In this document: in pieces, positions 1-11,857 of the stretch
How the letters are laid out: every line of letters starts with the position of its first letter
Numbering within the stretch: the first letter of the stretch is position 1
Origin: Adiantum capillus-veneris
Taxonomy: Eukaryota > Streptophyta > Polypodiopsida > Polypodiales > Pteridaceae
Assembly (NCBI GenBank): GCA_014529385.2
Contig: CM043966.1
Span: forward strand, 144,322,711-144,386,710
Reading direction: 5' to 3'
DNA length: 64,000 nucleotides
The notes under the pieces: generated by a model
The model's input: only the letters and a program-made list of their open reading frames with translations
Told to the model about the DNA's origin: nothing
Database searches by the model: none
Made by a program: the position numbers and the translations under genes

Positions 1-795
1 CATTCTCAGCCCATATGTCTATAGATGTAATAGCTCGTGCTAAGAAGTACTCATGAAACAATCTCCAAGCCTAACGTGAGTCCTTGATCAAGAATAACTG
101 ATATAAATCTCTCTCCAACGGAGCAAGGTAAGCTCTCTTCTTTCATCACACAAGGTATTGAAAGGTAACCCCTAACTCTCTATGAGTGACAACGCCCATG
201 AGCACCTCCCTTTGTAGTCCGGCTCTCGTCTCTCTCCATTCCTCATCATATCCAATTGTACTGGGGCATCTTCCCAAAACGAGAGGTCTCTCTGAAGGGT
301 GGCTATGTAGGAAGGCCTATGCTACTTCATCATATAGTCTCTCTGTCAAAACTTGTGTAAGCTCACGAAGAGGGTGCTATGTGTCGTTTATGTAGAGGTA
401 CATGTATATGTCATCAATATAGACAAAGTCTGTCTCCCTCATACATGTATCACGAATCGGCCTAGGTGCCTGTGACGGTGCAACTATATTGTAAGAGAAC
501 ATAAGCGTAAAAGTCAAGACAACATGATCCATTGCTACCGAAATTGACGTAGGACACACCGCAAAATCATCAATACATAATCCAACTAATAATCTATTGC
601 AGTAGCTCCATGATGATGGGGGAAACAAGCAAAATCGCTCGACTCAAGGAATCTCTTAATACCATTTAGGATGGCTAAACCATGCACAGTGTCCCATCTC
701 ATATTCTCAATAAGAAATTTTCCATACTCCATCTGCTCTCTATCTTGCGAAACTCTTGCTAGGCCCATGTCAATGTTATCAAGCTCTCTCAACAC
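1..795 (-). pseudogene. Decayed LINE endonuclease (EEP) fragment and linker
   Basis: Read on the minus strand, 586-795 and then 377-628 in another frame resemble the C-terminal half of an apurinic-type endonuclease (EEP family) of a non-LTR retrotransposon. Visible marks are a GxxxIDY-like segment near 590-610 and a later DH followed by LTFTL near 515-530, which is the usual end of the fold. A +1/-1 frameshift separates the two parts. Weak reading continues to base 1 in a frame with stops, as the linker between endonuclease and reverse transcriptase. It is not an expressed gene. The fragment runs off the left edge of the window. The family match is by eye. Confidence 0.5.
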
Positions 796-1408
796 ATCTC
801 CAAAAAGGTGTCATAGAAGACTAACTGGCACTATGCTCCAGTAGATGGATCCTCTACTGGTGTGTCCATTGTAGCTTCTTCATTGACTTGGTCTCACTAC
901 TTATGTCCATTATGAGTTGGAGAGAGGGTGGGCATCTCAAGTGAATTGCCCAATGTGATCCCAATGTTTATTCTGGCTTTTAGGTATTTATTTCACTTAT
1001 TTGTGTACACTCTTCTCACCGATCTTGCCAATCCACTAAGTTTTACTCCTCCACTTACAATAAATTCCACGACCTCAGAAGACCTTGTGGATCATTCTAT
1101 GAGTTTTGCTCAACTCCTCCCAAAGAGCATTTCTCCTTTAGTTCATTAAAGTTTTGTTTCAAAAAGAAAAAGATAAGAGTCCAATGAGGCCTCATAAAGC
1201 CTGTTTCTCAACCCCACAAAATGCCTTTAAAAAACTCCATAATGAAGAGACCAAAACAAGCCGACTCAAACGACGACATGACCAAGAAAGTTGCATGACG
1301 AACGCACCACCAGTCTCTCTGCTGCCATCCTATGCTAAGAAAGATAACAAGGAACATAAACTACGTTGAAGCCATCGGATGGGTCTACCTAACATAACAA
1401 TTTGACCC
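796..1408. other. Spacer downstream of the bHLH gene
   Basis: I see no gene here. The short open frames at 928-1149 and 1154-1369 have no recognisable protein pattern. The part nearest 1408 should contain the 3' UTR and polyadenylation region of the minus-strand bHLH gene. The part nearest 796 may be the decayed start of the LINE fragment. Confidence 0.4.
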
Positions 1409-3667
1409 TCATTCAAAAATTGCAGCTACAAGCTGGTCCTTTGTAAAAAAGCTCTGGCTTCTCAACTTCACTAGAATAGACTGATGTACACGATCTTGAG
1501 CTGTAGACAGACTAGCATGGTGGACTTCAAGCTGCAGGTCTTGCAAGGCCGCCATAACCTTGGCCACAGGGTATAACTCTTTGGGGCCATCCACCTGGAT
1601 CATTGCTTCTCTACCACCTAGAAAGTGGATTTTAACACCCATCCTCTTGTGAACATCATGTAAGCTCGGACGGTACGCAGAGCACTTCCTGTGAACAAGG
1701 GTCTCCATCTTGGCCACCTCCAATTGAGAAGCCAATTCCTTCTTCTCCGTCTCTAGCTCATTCAGCTTGCATTTGAGCTCCTGAATGTACAAGGCAGCAT
1801 CATTGAGGAGTGAAGCCTTGTCCATTTTTGACACATGTGGCACCACAGCTCTCAAGGCATAGAAACGCTGGTTGAGCTTCTCCCTTCTTTGGCGCTCTGC
1901 CTCCACATGATTCAATGGCTCCTCCCTTCCATTAGCAGGCTTCCTCCCTCTCTTCCGTGGCTTTCGACCCTCGATTGCCTCACTGCACTCCGCATCCTTA
2001 TAGGAGGCACCTGCATCTGAGTGGTCGGAGTCCAAACTGGGTCGCAATGCTCCGGACATCCCGAATGTTGGGTTGTCCAGTTGCAATTCAGTTGTCGACA
2101 GCATCTCATCTTGTTGTTGCCTTACTTTGCCCCCAACAGGCTTGTCAAGGGAATAAGAAGGGCTTACTCTGTCCATGCCATAGCTAGAACCCCGTATTTT
2201 GCTATTTTCACGCTCAAGACCATGTTTGCAATCAGATTCTTGTAGACTTTGCGTGCGAAGAAGATTAGGCACCAGACTTGGCCCTGAAGCTTGCGGAACT
2301 TTGCCCTCATGAGAGAGTTGGCTTAAATCAAGCCATGTATTTGGAGGCATCTGTGACTGCTCAATATTCCCATCAACTTGAGCAGGGGCATTTTCAAATG
2401 ACTCTAGCTTTAATGAGGAAACCTTCAATGCCAGGCTAGAGCGAGTGGAAGACTGGCCATAGCTTTGAGAGTCCGAGACCTTGTTGCTGCTCCCCAAGTC
2501 CGAATTAAAGGAAGGTTGCCTGGAGGTTGTGTGCTTTTGTTCAGTTCTCTGAGTCAAAACAGAACCTTCTGACTTTAAATCATTATTCAAGGCCACCAGC
2601 AAATCCTCATGCACTAGCCCTCTAAGCTTTTGCTGCTGCAAAGAGCACGCAAGTGTTGGCACTGTTACATTATCTCCAAAACTGTCGACAATCATGCGAG
2701 AGAGATCACTTGCAAGCATCATTCCTTGTTGGCAGGATTGCAAGCCAGTGAGGGAGGGTCTTTCTTCCGCCTCTCTCACCTGAGACAGACTGATCTTTGA
2801 AACTTCAGAATATGAACCCACTTGAAATTGGTTTTTCGAAACTTGGCTCTCCGCAACCGTTGATGCCGAGAGAATGCCATCAAAAAATGTACTTGAAGTG
2901 GGAGCATCCAAGAGAGCTGACGAATAGGACAGATTACCTCTCAGTAGGAAGGCAAGCAGACTGGAGTAATCTTCTAATGGGTTGAACAATTTCCTTACTA
3001 ACTGCACAAAGGCTACATCCTCATGAATAAATTCAGTAGATCCAAGCTCAACAACCCCATGAGAGGTGGGCACGCAAAGCATCGTGCGAATGTGAAACCT
3101 GCGTGCAAGCTCAGCTCGAGAGCATCCCTGGTTGGGGGATTGACCGTCCAGCGTTAGCCACACGTACCTGGAGGTGGACAAGGAGAGCCCTGGCGTTCCT
3201 GAGCCAAGGGGGAAGGAATACCACATAGAAATGAGATAGAAACATTCATTCTCGGTGACATCCAGATAGTCAAGCCCTGATGTAGTAAGGTCATCCCCAC
3301 CTGATTGTCTGATAAGATTGCGCAGCTCTAAGATAATTCTTTGTCTAAGCTGCAAATCAGCCTCGCTGACAGGTTGTACAGCCGCATGCTCGCTCTCTTT
3401 TGGGTGAAAATAGCCATCGCCCCACCCGAGCACAGCTTGTTGGCCATGGTTGGATTGAGTGAGCTGCCAAAAGATAGCATAAGTCCACTTTTCTGCAAAA
3501 TGCTCAACGACCCATTGAAGCTTCTGTTGCAGAGTGTCTTCCACTGGTGAGTTGAGGGACTTTGGGAGATCAGCACCTGCAACAGAGGAGTCTCCGCAGA
3601 TAGCCCCATCAAAATATTGCGAGCTCCACAAGACATCCAAAAGGCCTTGGTCGTCTTCCCAGCTCAT
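1409..3667 (-). CDS. bHLH transcription factor, MYC2/MYC3/MYC4-like
   Basis: This 752-residue intronless frame encodes a nuclear G-box-binding regulator of the plant MYC2 group. In flowering plants that group carries out jasmonate responses and is held inactive by JAZ repressors. Residues 45-229 form the bHLH-MYC N-terminal domain, including WTYAIFWQ and GWGDGY, the region that binds JAZ proteins and Mediator in known members. Residues 566-585 are a basic nuclear-localisation stretch. The bHLH domain covers about 582-632; H587, E591 and R595 are the H-E-R contacts typical of CACGTG readers. A leucine-rich coiled stretch follows, then a C-terminal ACT-like dimerisation region at about 676-745. 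The start is well supported: an in-frame TGA lies two codons upstream and the domain order is complete. The stop is TGA at 1409-1411. Lack of introns agrees with many MYC2 genes. Membership of the group is strong; a jasmonate role in this species is inferred. Confidence 0.93.
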   Translation of the reverse strand: MSWEDDQGLLDVLWSSQYFDGAICGDSSVAGADLPKSLNSPVEDTLQQKLQWVVEHFAEKWTYAIFWQLTQSNHGQQAVLGWGDGYFHPKESEHAAVQPVSEADLQLRQRIILELRNLIRQSGGDDLTTSGLDYLDVTENECFYLISMWYSFPLGSGTPGLSLSTSRYVWLTLDGQSPNQGCSRAELARRFHIRTMLCVPTSHGVVELGSTEFIHEDVAFVQLVRKLFNPLEDYSSLLAFLLRGNLSYSSALLDAPTSSTFFDGILSASTVAESQVSKNQFQVGSYSEVSKISLSQVREAEERPSLTGLQSCQQGMMLASDLSRMIVDSFGDNVTVPTLACSLQQQKLRGLVHEDLLVALNNDLKSEGSVLTQRTEQKHTTSRQPSFNSDLGSSNKVSDSQSYGQSSTRSSLALKVSSLKLESFENAPAQVDGNIEQSQMPPNTWLDLSQLSHEGKVPQASGPSLVPNLLRTQSLQESDCKHGLERENSKIRGSSYGMDRVSPSYSLDKPVGGKVRQQQDEMLSTTELQLDNPTFGMSGALRPSLDSDHSDAGASYKDAECSEAIEGRKPRKRGRKPANGREEPLNHVEAERQRREKLNQRFYALRAVVPHVSKMDKASLLNDAALYIQELKCKLNELETEKKELASQLEVAKMETLVHRKCSAYRPSLHDVHKRMGVKIHFLGGREAMIQVDGPKELYPVAKVMAALQDLQLEVHHASLSTAQDRVHQSILVKLRSQSFFTKDQLVAAIFE

Positions 3668-3927
3668 AACTCAAGAGTGGTAAAGCTCAAGACAGAAGGA
3701 AAGAGAAACGAGGTCAATGGGAGGTCACCTTTTGGAGGTTGCGAGCTAATCCGCATCTGCGGGGAGCGATGGCGGCATGTTCTTGTTCTGCGGCAACCAG
3801 GGAAGAGGAGGAGGGGGCGGTGATGTGATGTTGTGCGGCGGTGGCGGGGACGCATAAATAACGCGAAGAGAGTAGCTCCAAGACGCCAGGGTCGCCATCT
3901 CCACGTCGGAGTTTCAATCCAGCCCAC
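3664..3927 (-). other. Possible upstream ORF ending on the bHLH start codon
   Basis: An 87-codon frame on the minus strand begins at 3927 and its TGA stop (3664-3666) overlaps the bHLH ATG (3665-3667) as ATGA. Its product is basic and arginine-rich with no domain. If transcription starts to the right of 3927, ribosomes would meet this frame first, which could lower or couple translation of the bHLH protein. The sequence is GC-rich, so a chance frame is possible. Confidence 0.3.
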
Positions 3928-4398
3928 TTTCTTAAGTAAAGTTGAGTGAGTACTGTGTGACTTGTGTCGTTGCGCTTCGACATTTCAAGCACTGTGATTG
4001 TGGGCACTGGGTAGGCCTGCCTTGGACAAGTCGACACCTCTCTCAGCCTCAGGAGTCAGGAGAAGCATCTACGATTGCTTTGCTTTCCCTCACGTTTTCC
4101 AGCTCCTGTGACCACTTGCCCCACTAACCGTTTTGACCCTCGAGAATCCTCGTCATCATCATTCCTGTGTGCTTTTCCTGTAAGCTTGACTGCCCGGTCG
4201 CTACAAAAAGGATATCAATGGGATTCCCTCTTTCATTCATAATTCATAAAGCTCAGTGAGTATATAGATCACGATTTCACAAATCAAATTTACCGATATC
4301 TTCTTCCATATGATTGAATTGTAGCAATATGTATCCAATTGAACACTGTGCGGCGGCATGCCCTGTCTCATCGAGGAGGTTCACCCACAACACTATAT
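3668..4398 (-). promoter_or_regulatory. 5' leader and probable promoter of the bHLH gene
   Basis: This is the 730-bp stretch between the bHLH start codon and the LINE-A insertion. On the minus strand a CTATATA sequence lies near 4260-4267, a reasonable plant TATA box. It would give a leader of several hundred bases containing the upstream frame at 3927-3664. No CACGTG box was noticed. The promoter assignment is by position only. LINE-A is inserted immediately upstream and could supply or disturb regulatory DNA. Confidence 0.35.
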
Positions 4399-4764
4399 AC
4401 CTTGGGTCTTTTTTTTCTTTCTTTTAATACCATAGACGCGGGTGAATTTTATATTAAAGGGGAGCAAAAAGATACAAAACAGCTTGCCAGGAGTATTGCT
4501 GGCTCAGAGACATATCTTCTAATCGTCCAGTACATCATATATACAACGGCTTTCACTGAAGCTTATCAATTTCAGTTTGGAGACATTCCATATAGTAGTG
4601 TCCTTCGTTGATCCTTTCCTCAAGATGCGCAATTGCAATATCCATCTCATTCTCCCAATCGTCCCAGCAAAGACTTTGTCTTCAAGGTTGTTTCCTCCTG
4701 CACCCCACGACTGGACTCTATCATAGAAGTGCTTAGAATCCCTCAAGATTTCCTTCTTGGTCCT

Positions 4765-7700
4765 CTATATGGTGACTTGATCCTGGGCGATCTTCATATC
4801 CTGCACATTAAGCGAAGAGAGCATGGTTCTCAGACTAGGAGTCTGGTAAGCAACCTCAAACATTTTACCATTCCTCAAACGCCAAATTAGCCACAAAAAT
4901 TCTGCACGAGATTTGTTCCAAAACACTGTTAGGACTCCTGCATAATCTCCTAGTAGTAGTTGTTTCCAAGAGGGAGAGAAGCCAAGAGTTCGGGACAGTG
5001 GGGCAAGAATTTCCTTGTTGCAAGGGCAGGCTAAGAATAGGTGGCATGTGTCTTCGATGACAAGGTTGCATCTACAGCAGATCCCATCCCCGAGGTGGGC
5101 TTTGAGAGCTCTCTTTCCTGTCCAAAGAGCCTTGTGAAGAATAAGCCAGACCAAAACCGACTTTTTTGGCTCGATGGAAAGAGCCCATATTTGAGAGAAT
5201 TTGAATTCCCACTATTTTGGGGAGTAACTCACCTGCCATCATTTATTTAAAGTACCTGGGATGGAGCCAGCTCCCAATGTAGAAGCCCATACAGGGGTAA
5301 GGAGTTTAAATTGCCCCACCCAGACAAAGGCTCCAGTGTCAAGAGGAAGGGGATCCTAGAGGGTCCAAGTAAGAAGGGGAGGAAACACCCTCGTCCTTGC
5401 TCTGATAATCTGGAGATTCCAGGGGTTAATTCTTTACTTGAGGGCCAATTGGAGCTTATCCAGCCAACACCTATTGATAGGGTCCCAAAGTTGGGCCCAG
5501 GTTTTGAGCCCTTTTTTGTGAAGGCTAAGAGCCCTTCGAAGAGCTGACCGTGGTAGGGGGGGAACGTCAAGGCAAGACCACCAAATGGAATCGTTCGGGG
5601 GGACAGAGTACTTGTGATTGGAGAGAGCGTTCAATCGGAGATCAGCCCTGTGCCTATTCCAAGCTTGGACTATGGACCTTAACAGATCAGACCCAGCTGA
5701 GAGAATGGCCTTGTTGCCAAAAAAGAGCACTGAGGTGGGAAGATGGGACCAGCCTTTATGTTCTGCCAAGCAGAACCTAGCAGCTTTCCTAAACAGGAGC
5801 CTTGCCCATTCCTCAGTAGGGTGTAATAGAGCAGAGATGACCAACTTAACAGCCATTTTATCAGCTATAATATTGAGATTTTGAATGCCTAGCCCAACTT
5901 TCTCTTTGGGGAGCGTACAAATGTCCCAAGCAACCTTCGAGGTTTTCTTAGCAAAGGGGTCTCCTGCCCACAAGAAGTTTCTACAAGTTTTGGTGATCCG
6001 ACTAAGATGGCACTCAGCAGGCCTCCAACACCCGAAGAAGAACAGAACAAGAGCATTCAGAAAGTGATTAATGACTACCACTCTTCCAGTCAGGGAGTGC
6101 TAGAAGCCAATCCACCTGTTGAGTTTGGACTGGAAGTTATCACACACCCAGTCCCATCTAGCTTTGAGCGAGACACTGAAGCCCATAGGGATACCAAGCA
6201 ACCTGAAGATTTCCCCTTCCTTGATGGTTTTACAGCCAGCTCGGGCCACCCAATCGGGAAGGGGGGACTGAGAGAAGATCCATATTTTGCTGTGGTTAAC
6301 TTTGGAGCCCGAGGCAAGACAAAAGATGTTCATGACATCCCAAAATTAGGCAAGAGATGAATCCTCCCTGGAAAGAAGGGCATTGGTATCATTAGCAAAT
6401 TGTGAAAGGCATTACTGATCCTCCGAGCCCGGGATGGTAATGCCTCTGATGAGACCCTTCGACATCCTGTCTTTTACTAAGCAGTTCAGAGAGTCGGCTG
6501 CAATGGCAAACAAGAGAGGGGCCAAGGGATAGCCCTGTCTCACCGGCTAGGCAAGGTTGAACACATCTGATAGTGAGCCATTCAGAGATAATCTAGCACG
6601 TGCATTGCCCATTAATGTTTGAACAAAAAGGACCATGTTTACTCCAAAGCCCATTGCTTCCATACATCTTAAGATAAGGACCATTCAAGTCTGTCACATA
6701 AGTCTTATCAAAGTCAATCTTAAAAACCACAAACTCTTGACCAGACTCAGTGGCATGGTCAAAACCTTCCCAAAGTGAGATTACTGCCTCAATCAGTTTT
6801 CGGCCTTTAATGAATCCTTTTTGTTCTTTGGAAATCCATTTCATGAGCAACACACACATCCGATTAGCTACTGCTTTGGCACAAATCTTGTACGCTGTGT
6901 TTAGCATCGTCAAGGGTCTCCAATTAGACAAGTCATCTTTTACACCCCGCTTGTGAAGAAGTTTGATAACTCCTGTGTTTATGGAGCACGGGAGGGCCTT
7001 ATGAGAAAGAGACTCCTCCCAGACACGAAGAAGAAATGGGGCCAGGATTTGTTTAAACTGCTGGTAGAACTCAGCAGGCAACCCATCCAAGCCTGGAGTT
7101 TTGTTGGGCTTGAGATTCTCGATTGCCTGTAGAAAGTCAGAAGTGTACAGAGGGGAGTCAGCGAGAGAGGCTTCGGAGTCAGGAATGACTTTGACCCTGC
7201 AGCAGAGGGTGTCGATACGAGCTTTTGTGGCCTCTAAGGAGACAGACTCAGGGGGACTAAATAAGGAAGCAAAGTGAGCCCTCACATATTCGAGATTCTG
7301 CTCGTCCAAACTTATCAGAGAAGGCCCTTTAAACAAGGGAATACGATCTCTGGCGTTCTTCTTTTGAAGGGATTTGAACATTTCCTTCATAGGCTTGTCA
7401 GCTTTCCCTGCCCACCACTGCTTGAAGAAAGTATTGGCGTGCTTGTGAATTATCTCCTCCTGGATGATGATTTGCCTCCTGAGGGAGGAAATTTGGTCTT
7501 GGGTGTCAGATGAGGGAGGGGCTGCCTCCAAGATAGCCAGTTCGTCATAAATTTTTTCCCTGCATTGTTTGTGAATTGCAGTGACCTCCTTTATGAACCT
7601 GATAAGGTTGGCCTGGGTGTCTTTGACTGCTTTGTTCCAAGCTTTAGAGGGAGAGCAAAATTCTTGGAAAGCTTGAGTCTAGATAGTCTTGATAGATTCC

Positions 7701-8458
7701 TGGACCACTTTGAATTTGAAAAGGGAGGGATCAGCGTGGAACTAGTTGTTTCTAAGTTTAGAACACTTGTCATCAATGGTAAGGATGATAGGATAATGAT
7801 CCGATATGCATGTGTTGTAACGGACCTTGGCTTTTACTCTGGAAAAGGAATTCACAAGAGAAACATCCCGGTAGCATCTGTCAAGTCTGGCTTTCCTGGC
7901 CAGATTCCCTTTGCCATAGTTTTGCCAGGTAAATTCTCCTATAGTACCCGCATCCCAAAGCTGCTTAGATTGCTTAAGGGAATCCCAAGCTTTCTGCTCC
8001 GTTCCTCTGACAATAATGCCTTTGGACAGAAACCTTTCCTCAAGGGTTTCAACCATATTGAAGTCTCCCACAATAATGAGGGGTTCTTGGAAGAGTGATA
8101 GCTCTTCCCACATCTTAGTACGGTCTGCCATAGACCCACCAGCATATACCCCAACTATCCTGGCGTTGAGAGGGTGGGGGATGAAGACTGAGCACCAGTT
8201 GTGCCCAGGGAACTGGGCTACGTAAGAGGATTTTAATTCTTCAGGGATTCCGAGAACACATCCTCCCGAGCCATGGGAGTGGGAGTCAACAATCCAATGG
8301 TGCTTGGAAGAAACAGATTCTAGTGCAGAGGACAAGTTGGCCCCCGAGGTCTTGACTTCCTGAAGTACTAGAAAATCAGCAGGGCTACTCCGAACCCAGT
8401 AGGCAATCCTCTTGACTTTGTTTGGGTCAAAGAGACCCTTCACATACAGGACTTTCAT
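4765..8458 (-). pseudogene. LINE-A ORF2 (endonuclease, reverse transcriptase, zf-RVT)
   Basis: ORF2 encodes the endonuclease/reverse transcriptase that nicks DNA and copies LINE RNA at the target. The APE-like endonuclease is 7742-8458 (FLVLQEVK, VGDFNM and SDHYPI motifs visible). The N-terminal part of the reverse transcriptase is 6593-7531, with NKTPGLDGLPAEFY and a KIDFDKTY block. The rest of the reverse transcriptase and the thumb follow in 5434-6333, and the C-terminal zinc-binding zf-RVT region is 4765-5154. Frames break near 7740, 6590, 6330, 6085 and 5430. The catalytic FADD-type motif reads FAND at 6388-6399, a loss of one catalytic aspartate. The copy is therefore dead. Confidence 0.82.
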
Positions 8459-9860
8459 TTGGTAACCCGCTTGTTCTTGTTGCTACTATTCGGCCTAGTC
8501 GGCGTCTGGGCAACACTGGCATGGTTTCTTTTATTGTCCTTTAGCACTTCCATAGGTGAAGGACTATTATGGGCAGGAACCAAGGCTAGTTCGACAACCG
8601 GGACATTCTCTTTGTTGAGGTCTAGCAGGGATTTTTTGTCAAGTGCATTGACTTCCTCATCCAGACTCATGTCTGTTTGGGGTTGTTGAGCTTGGGTTGG
8701 GGAGATGAATTCTCCAGATTCATCCGATTCTGAGTCCACAAACTCGTGCAGTTTGGCCAGTATAGAGAAGAGATTCGGAGATTTGCCTTTTGAGTCCCTC
8801 CTTTTGGGAGGGTTAGCTTTATTAGTGTCACTATTTGCCCTCTGTCTCACTTGGTTGGGAGGACTGGGCTACTGAGTGGGAACAGGGGGTCTGGTTGGGG
8901 GGTCCGACTGCGGATGGGGGGTAGGTGCCGGGGAGTCAGGAGGAGCTTTGAGCGGACATGCAGGCACAAAGTGGCCTCTTTTTCCACAAAGGAAACAAGT
9001 ATCAGGAAGATACTTGTACTCTATGGGCAGGTCAAGAACCTCGCCATCATCAATCTGAATTTCTATGGAGGGAGGGAGCTTGTTAGGGTGGGAGATATCC
9101 ATCTCCACCAGCACCTGGGGGTGCCAGGCAGGTTGTAGAAGTCCTGTTTTGGTCTGCCCCCTAATACTTTGCCCAGCCTACCTGCAATAGGGGAGAGGTG
9201 GTTGTACAGATGGAGGGGGAGATTGGTAAACTCTACTCAGACAGGGAAGTTTTTGGAAGAAAAAATATTAGGGTTAAAGTCCTTGTTCCACCAAAAGAGG
9301 CAGAGAGGCGAGTTTCTTACGACCCACTTGCCAGAACTCAACGCTTGAAAGGCCATCTCCGGCTCCCGAAAAACAAACAGAAAGTGGTTCTTGGATAGAC
9401 ACTGAATGGACTCCACTTCCAACCCCCTAGAGGTCCACTATTGTTTTACCCAGGATTTGAGAAAATCCAGTGGAGGACGGGGTCCCGCCAACAGACCAAC
9501 CAGAGCTTTACTTTCCAGTTCTCTCTCCACCTTTCTGACTTGAGAGGAGGGTAGAAGTATTGAGGGCTTACTTGTTGAAGCTTTTCCTTCTCTCTGTTGA
9601 GCATGCTCAACGCCTGGGTAGCATTGAGAACTCGGGGAGGACTGATGTACGCCTCCTCCGGGAGAAGCTCCAGTAGCTTCTTGATGTCCTCCTCGTGGAT
9701 GGTGGACAGGGACAGGGCCATCACGCAAAGCTTTTTCCTGAAGCAAGGACTGTCGAGCAGAAAGGGCGTGTCTGAGTTTATCCGCCAGCTCTGGTGGAAG
9801 CACTTTGGAAATCAGGGGGTCCTCACTTGCCAGGGGTAGAGGGTGACCGATGGGGGCCAA
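8455..9860 (-). pseudogene. LINE-A ORF1 (Gag-like, DUF4283 type with zinc knuckle)
   Basis: ORF1 encodes the RNA-binding protein of an L1-like element. In order: an N-terminal region broken between two frames (9438-9860 and 9446-9724), with PPLDFLKSWV near 9450; a DUF4283-like block at 9237-9422; a CX2CX4HX4C zinc knuckle CFLCGKRGHFVPAC near 8956-8997; a proline-rich tail; and a polar C-terminus (8455-8850). Frames change at about 9430, 9200 and 8860, so no intact protein can be made. The final TGA (8455-8457) overlaps the ORF2 ATG (8456-8458), which is the element's probable way of coupling the two products. Confidence 0.75.
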
Positions 9861-10085
9861 GTGTGGGGAAGGGACATTCGGGAGCAGAAGTGACGTGCGG
9901 TGAGGCAGGGCATTAGATGTGTCCCATGCATTCGCTGAGGACGACGCGTGAGATTGGAAAGGGGGGCGCGGGGGGAATGGAGAACATCCTGCCCTCGTGG
10001 GCAGGTACGAAGGGGCAGAAGAAGAGCTACGCCATCGCTATCTTGCTAGAAGCAGGCTCAACACTTGGCTTACACCTTGGGTCTT

Positions 10086-10262
10086 AATGACCTAAGAGTG
10101 GTGGGGATCTTAATGACCCAGGGTGGTGGGATCGAGGATAAGCAACAGCTTAAACAGACATCAGCCGGATAACTTGCCCCATTGACGCCCTAGTTTCAAA
10201 CCCGGTACCTCTCGCTTCGCAACCCAATGGTAACCATGTTCCTGCGTGGGATTTCTTGTCCC
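10086..10262 (-). mobile_element. SINE-like tRNA-derived sequence
   Basis: Read on the minus strand from about 10262, the sequence has a tRNA-like head: a possible A box (TGGTTACCATTGG) about 34 bases before a possible B box (GGTTTGAAACT; consensus GGTTCGAATCC). A tail holding two near-copies of GGTCATTAAGA-type sequence follows (around 10081-10133). This is the build of a plant SINE. The A-B spacing is shorter than in most tRNAs and I found no target duplication, so the call is tentative. LINE-A is inserted directly at its tail. Confidence 0.33.
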
Positions 10263-10567
10263 TCATGCCACTTCACTCCCCTATAATGTGAACTCACACA
10301 GGAAAGGAAGTAAACATGTATAAAAAAAGAAACTTGGAAAAATCAGATGATACTAATGCTTCATAGAAAGCCTCACTATAATGATGTCAATCCCACCTCC
10401 TCGACTTCCTTCAATGCCTCGCAGTATGTAGTGTTGAGGCTAAATCCTAGGGGAAAGGTATCCAAGTTAAGAAGTAGGCATTTTTCCCACAACTTGCCTT
10501 CTTTTGCTAGAGCCATCCAGGTGGTGCTCCTGGATGGCCTAGCACTGAATATCCTTACTTTTCTTAA

Positions 10568-11857
10568 CACTAGGTTGGTAATGGGACACTTTTATGTCCT
10601 GTGAAGTGACCATTTTCCTTGAATTATGTCAAGAGTTTCAAAATGGATTTTGAGGTGCTATCTATCTAGAAAGTTGTCTCGTGAGCTGAAAAAAACTCGA
10701 CATTTTTTTGGAATATCAATTCCATCTTTAACATTGTCCTTGCACAGCATTTCACAACCTAAACTGTGTGAAAAAACGGGTCCTGTTTTTTGCTTTTTTC
10801 AACTTTTTGCAACTATACCACTCTAGAATTCATGTTTGTGAGGTCTATAATGCTAGAGAACTATCTTTAGTAGTCCTCAACATGTCCTGATGCTTCTAGG
10901 GAGAAATAAATATTAAAGTTGTAAGTTATGACCAAATTACAAAAATTGTCAAATCCTGTTTTTTAGCCAATTTTAGCTCTTCTATGATTTTTTTGGTGGA
11001 TTTCATGATATCCAAATTCATTTTTTATTTTCTATGTCGCATATTGTAACATAAAGCTAACATTCCTTGAGTTTTGGGGCACCTAATACCCTATTTTGCA
11101 TAGTACACAACGATGGTCGATTTTTTCAATTATGGAAGAAAACGAAACATTTCAGTATATCAAGTATAGCTTTTTCAATATTGTTAGTTTCTTGTGACAA
11201 CTACATGCATTTTGTAGGTAGTAACCATATCTAGTGATAAGGATCAAATTTGGCTAGATATTATAGTTTATAAGGGATTCTACAACTCATAATGTTCTAC
11301 ACTTCATCTTTGTCCCCAAGATTCCCCTTGGTAAGAGATGTATTATTCTTTTGACATGCTCCATGGCTCCTTATGAACATAAAGGACAATAGGGAACTAA
11401 GAAAACATGCATATATTATTTGTATTGAGCGTGGCTATAGAAACTTTAATGATAGGTTTGCAGAATGGTAAAAATTCAACTTTTTTGTACCTATTTATTT
11501 TGGCAAAACAAAAAATAGTGAGTGAGAAGCAATCATATGTTCTGATCACCAACCCATTGAAGTTAACTAGGGAATTTATCTCAAGTCCTACAAAAATCCC
11601 TAGTCTTATTTTTATGCAACAAAACATAAGAAATGACTGTTTTGATGACAATTCATTGGTCCATCAACTTTGGAGGCTTGGTGTGACCAAAGGATGAGAA
11701 ATTTTACAAGTTTCTTATTTTTTCCATGTTTAGTAGGCCTTGAACTATAACCTCATGAAAGGATTTTACAAAATGAGTGGATCTACTATGGTTTTGGAGG
11801 TTTTTTTCAAAACCCTGAAAGGACACTTTTATGTCCTGTTAGGTTACCAACCTAGTG
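10568..11857. mobile_element. Non-autonomous CACTA-like (En/Spm) transposon
   Basis: The 1,290-bp element begins with CACTAGGTTGGTAA (10568-10581) and ends with its exact reverse complement TTACCAACCTAGTG (11844-11857). It is flanked by TTAA on both sides (10564-10567, 11858-11861), which contains the 3-bp duplication usual for this superfamily. A subterminal GGACACTTTTATGTCCTGT sequence occurs inside both ends (10585-10603 and 11821-11839). Its ends GGACA/TGTCC are themselves inverted, so it reads similarly from either side. The interior is AT-rich and has no transposase, so it would need enzymes supplied elsewhere. It interrupts the LINE-B endonuclease. I did not find a related element elsewhere in the window. 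Confidence 0.78.

Larger units (their letters stand above)
4399..10085 (-). mobile_element. LINE-A: full-length L1-like retrotransposon with 12-bp TSD
   Basis: The element proper is 4411-10073 on the minus strand. It is bounded by identical 12-bp copies of ACCTTGGGTCTT at 4399-4410 and 10074-10085; three more flanking bases match with one difference. The low-coordinate end is a T-rich run (4411-4426), the A-rich tail of a minus-strand LINE, lying directly against the target duplication as expected for target-primed reverse transcription. Between them are a 5' leader (about 9860-10073), ORF1 and ORF2 in the usual order. The exact duplication and the presence of both ORFs mean this copy was full length when it inserted. 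It has since gained frameshifts and stops. Confidence 0.88.

Noticed and set aside
3664-4037. A second host gene upstream of the bHLH gene
   Set aside because: The overlapping minus-strand frames are arginine-rich, GC-driven and lack domains. At most one is a uORF.
7565-8098. 177-codon plus-strand frame
   Set aside because: It lies exactly antisense to the LINE-A endonuclease, whose motifs are convincing on the minus strand. The plus frame matches nothing.
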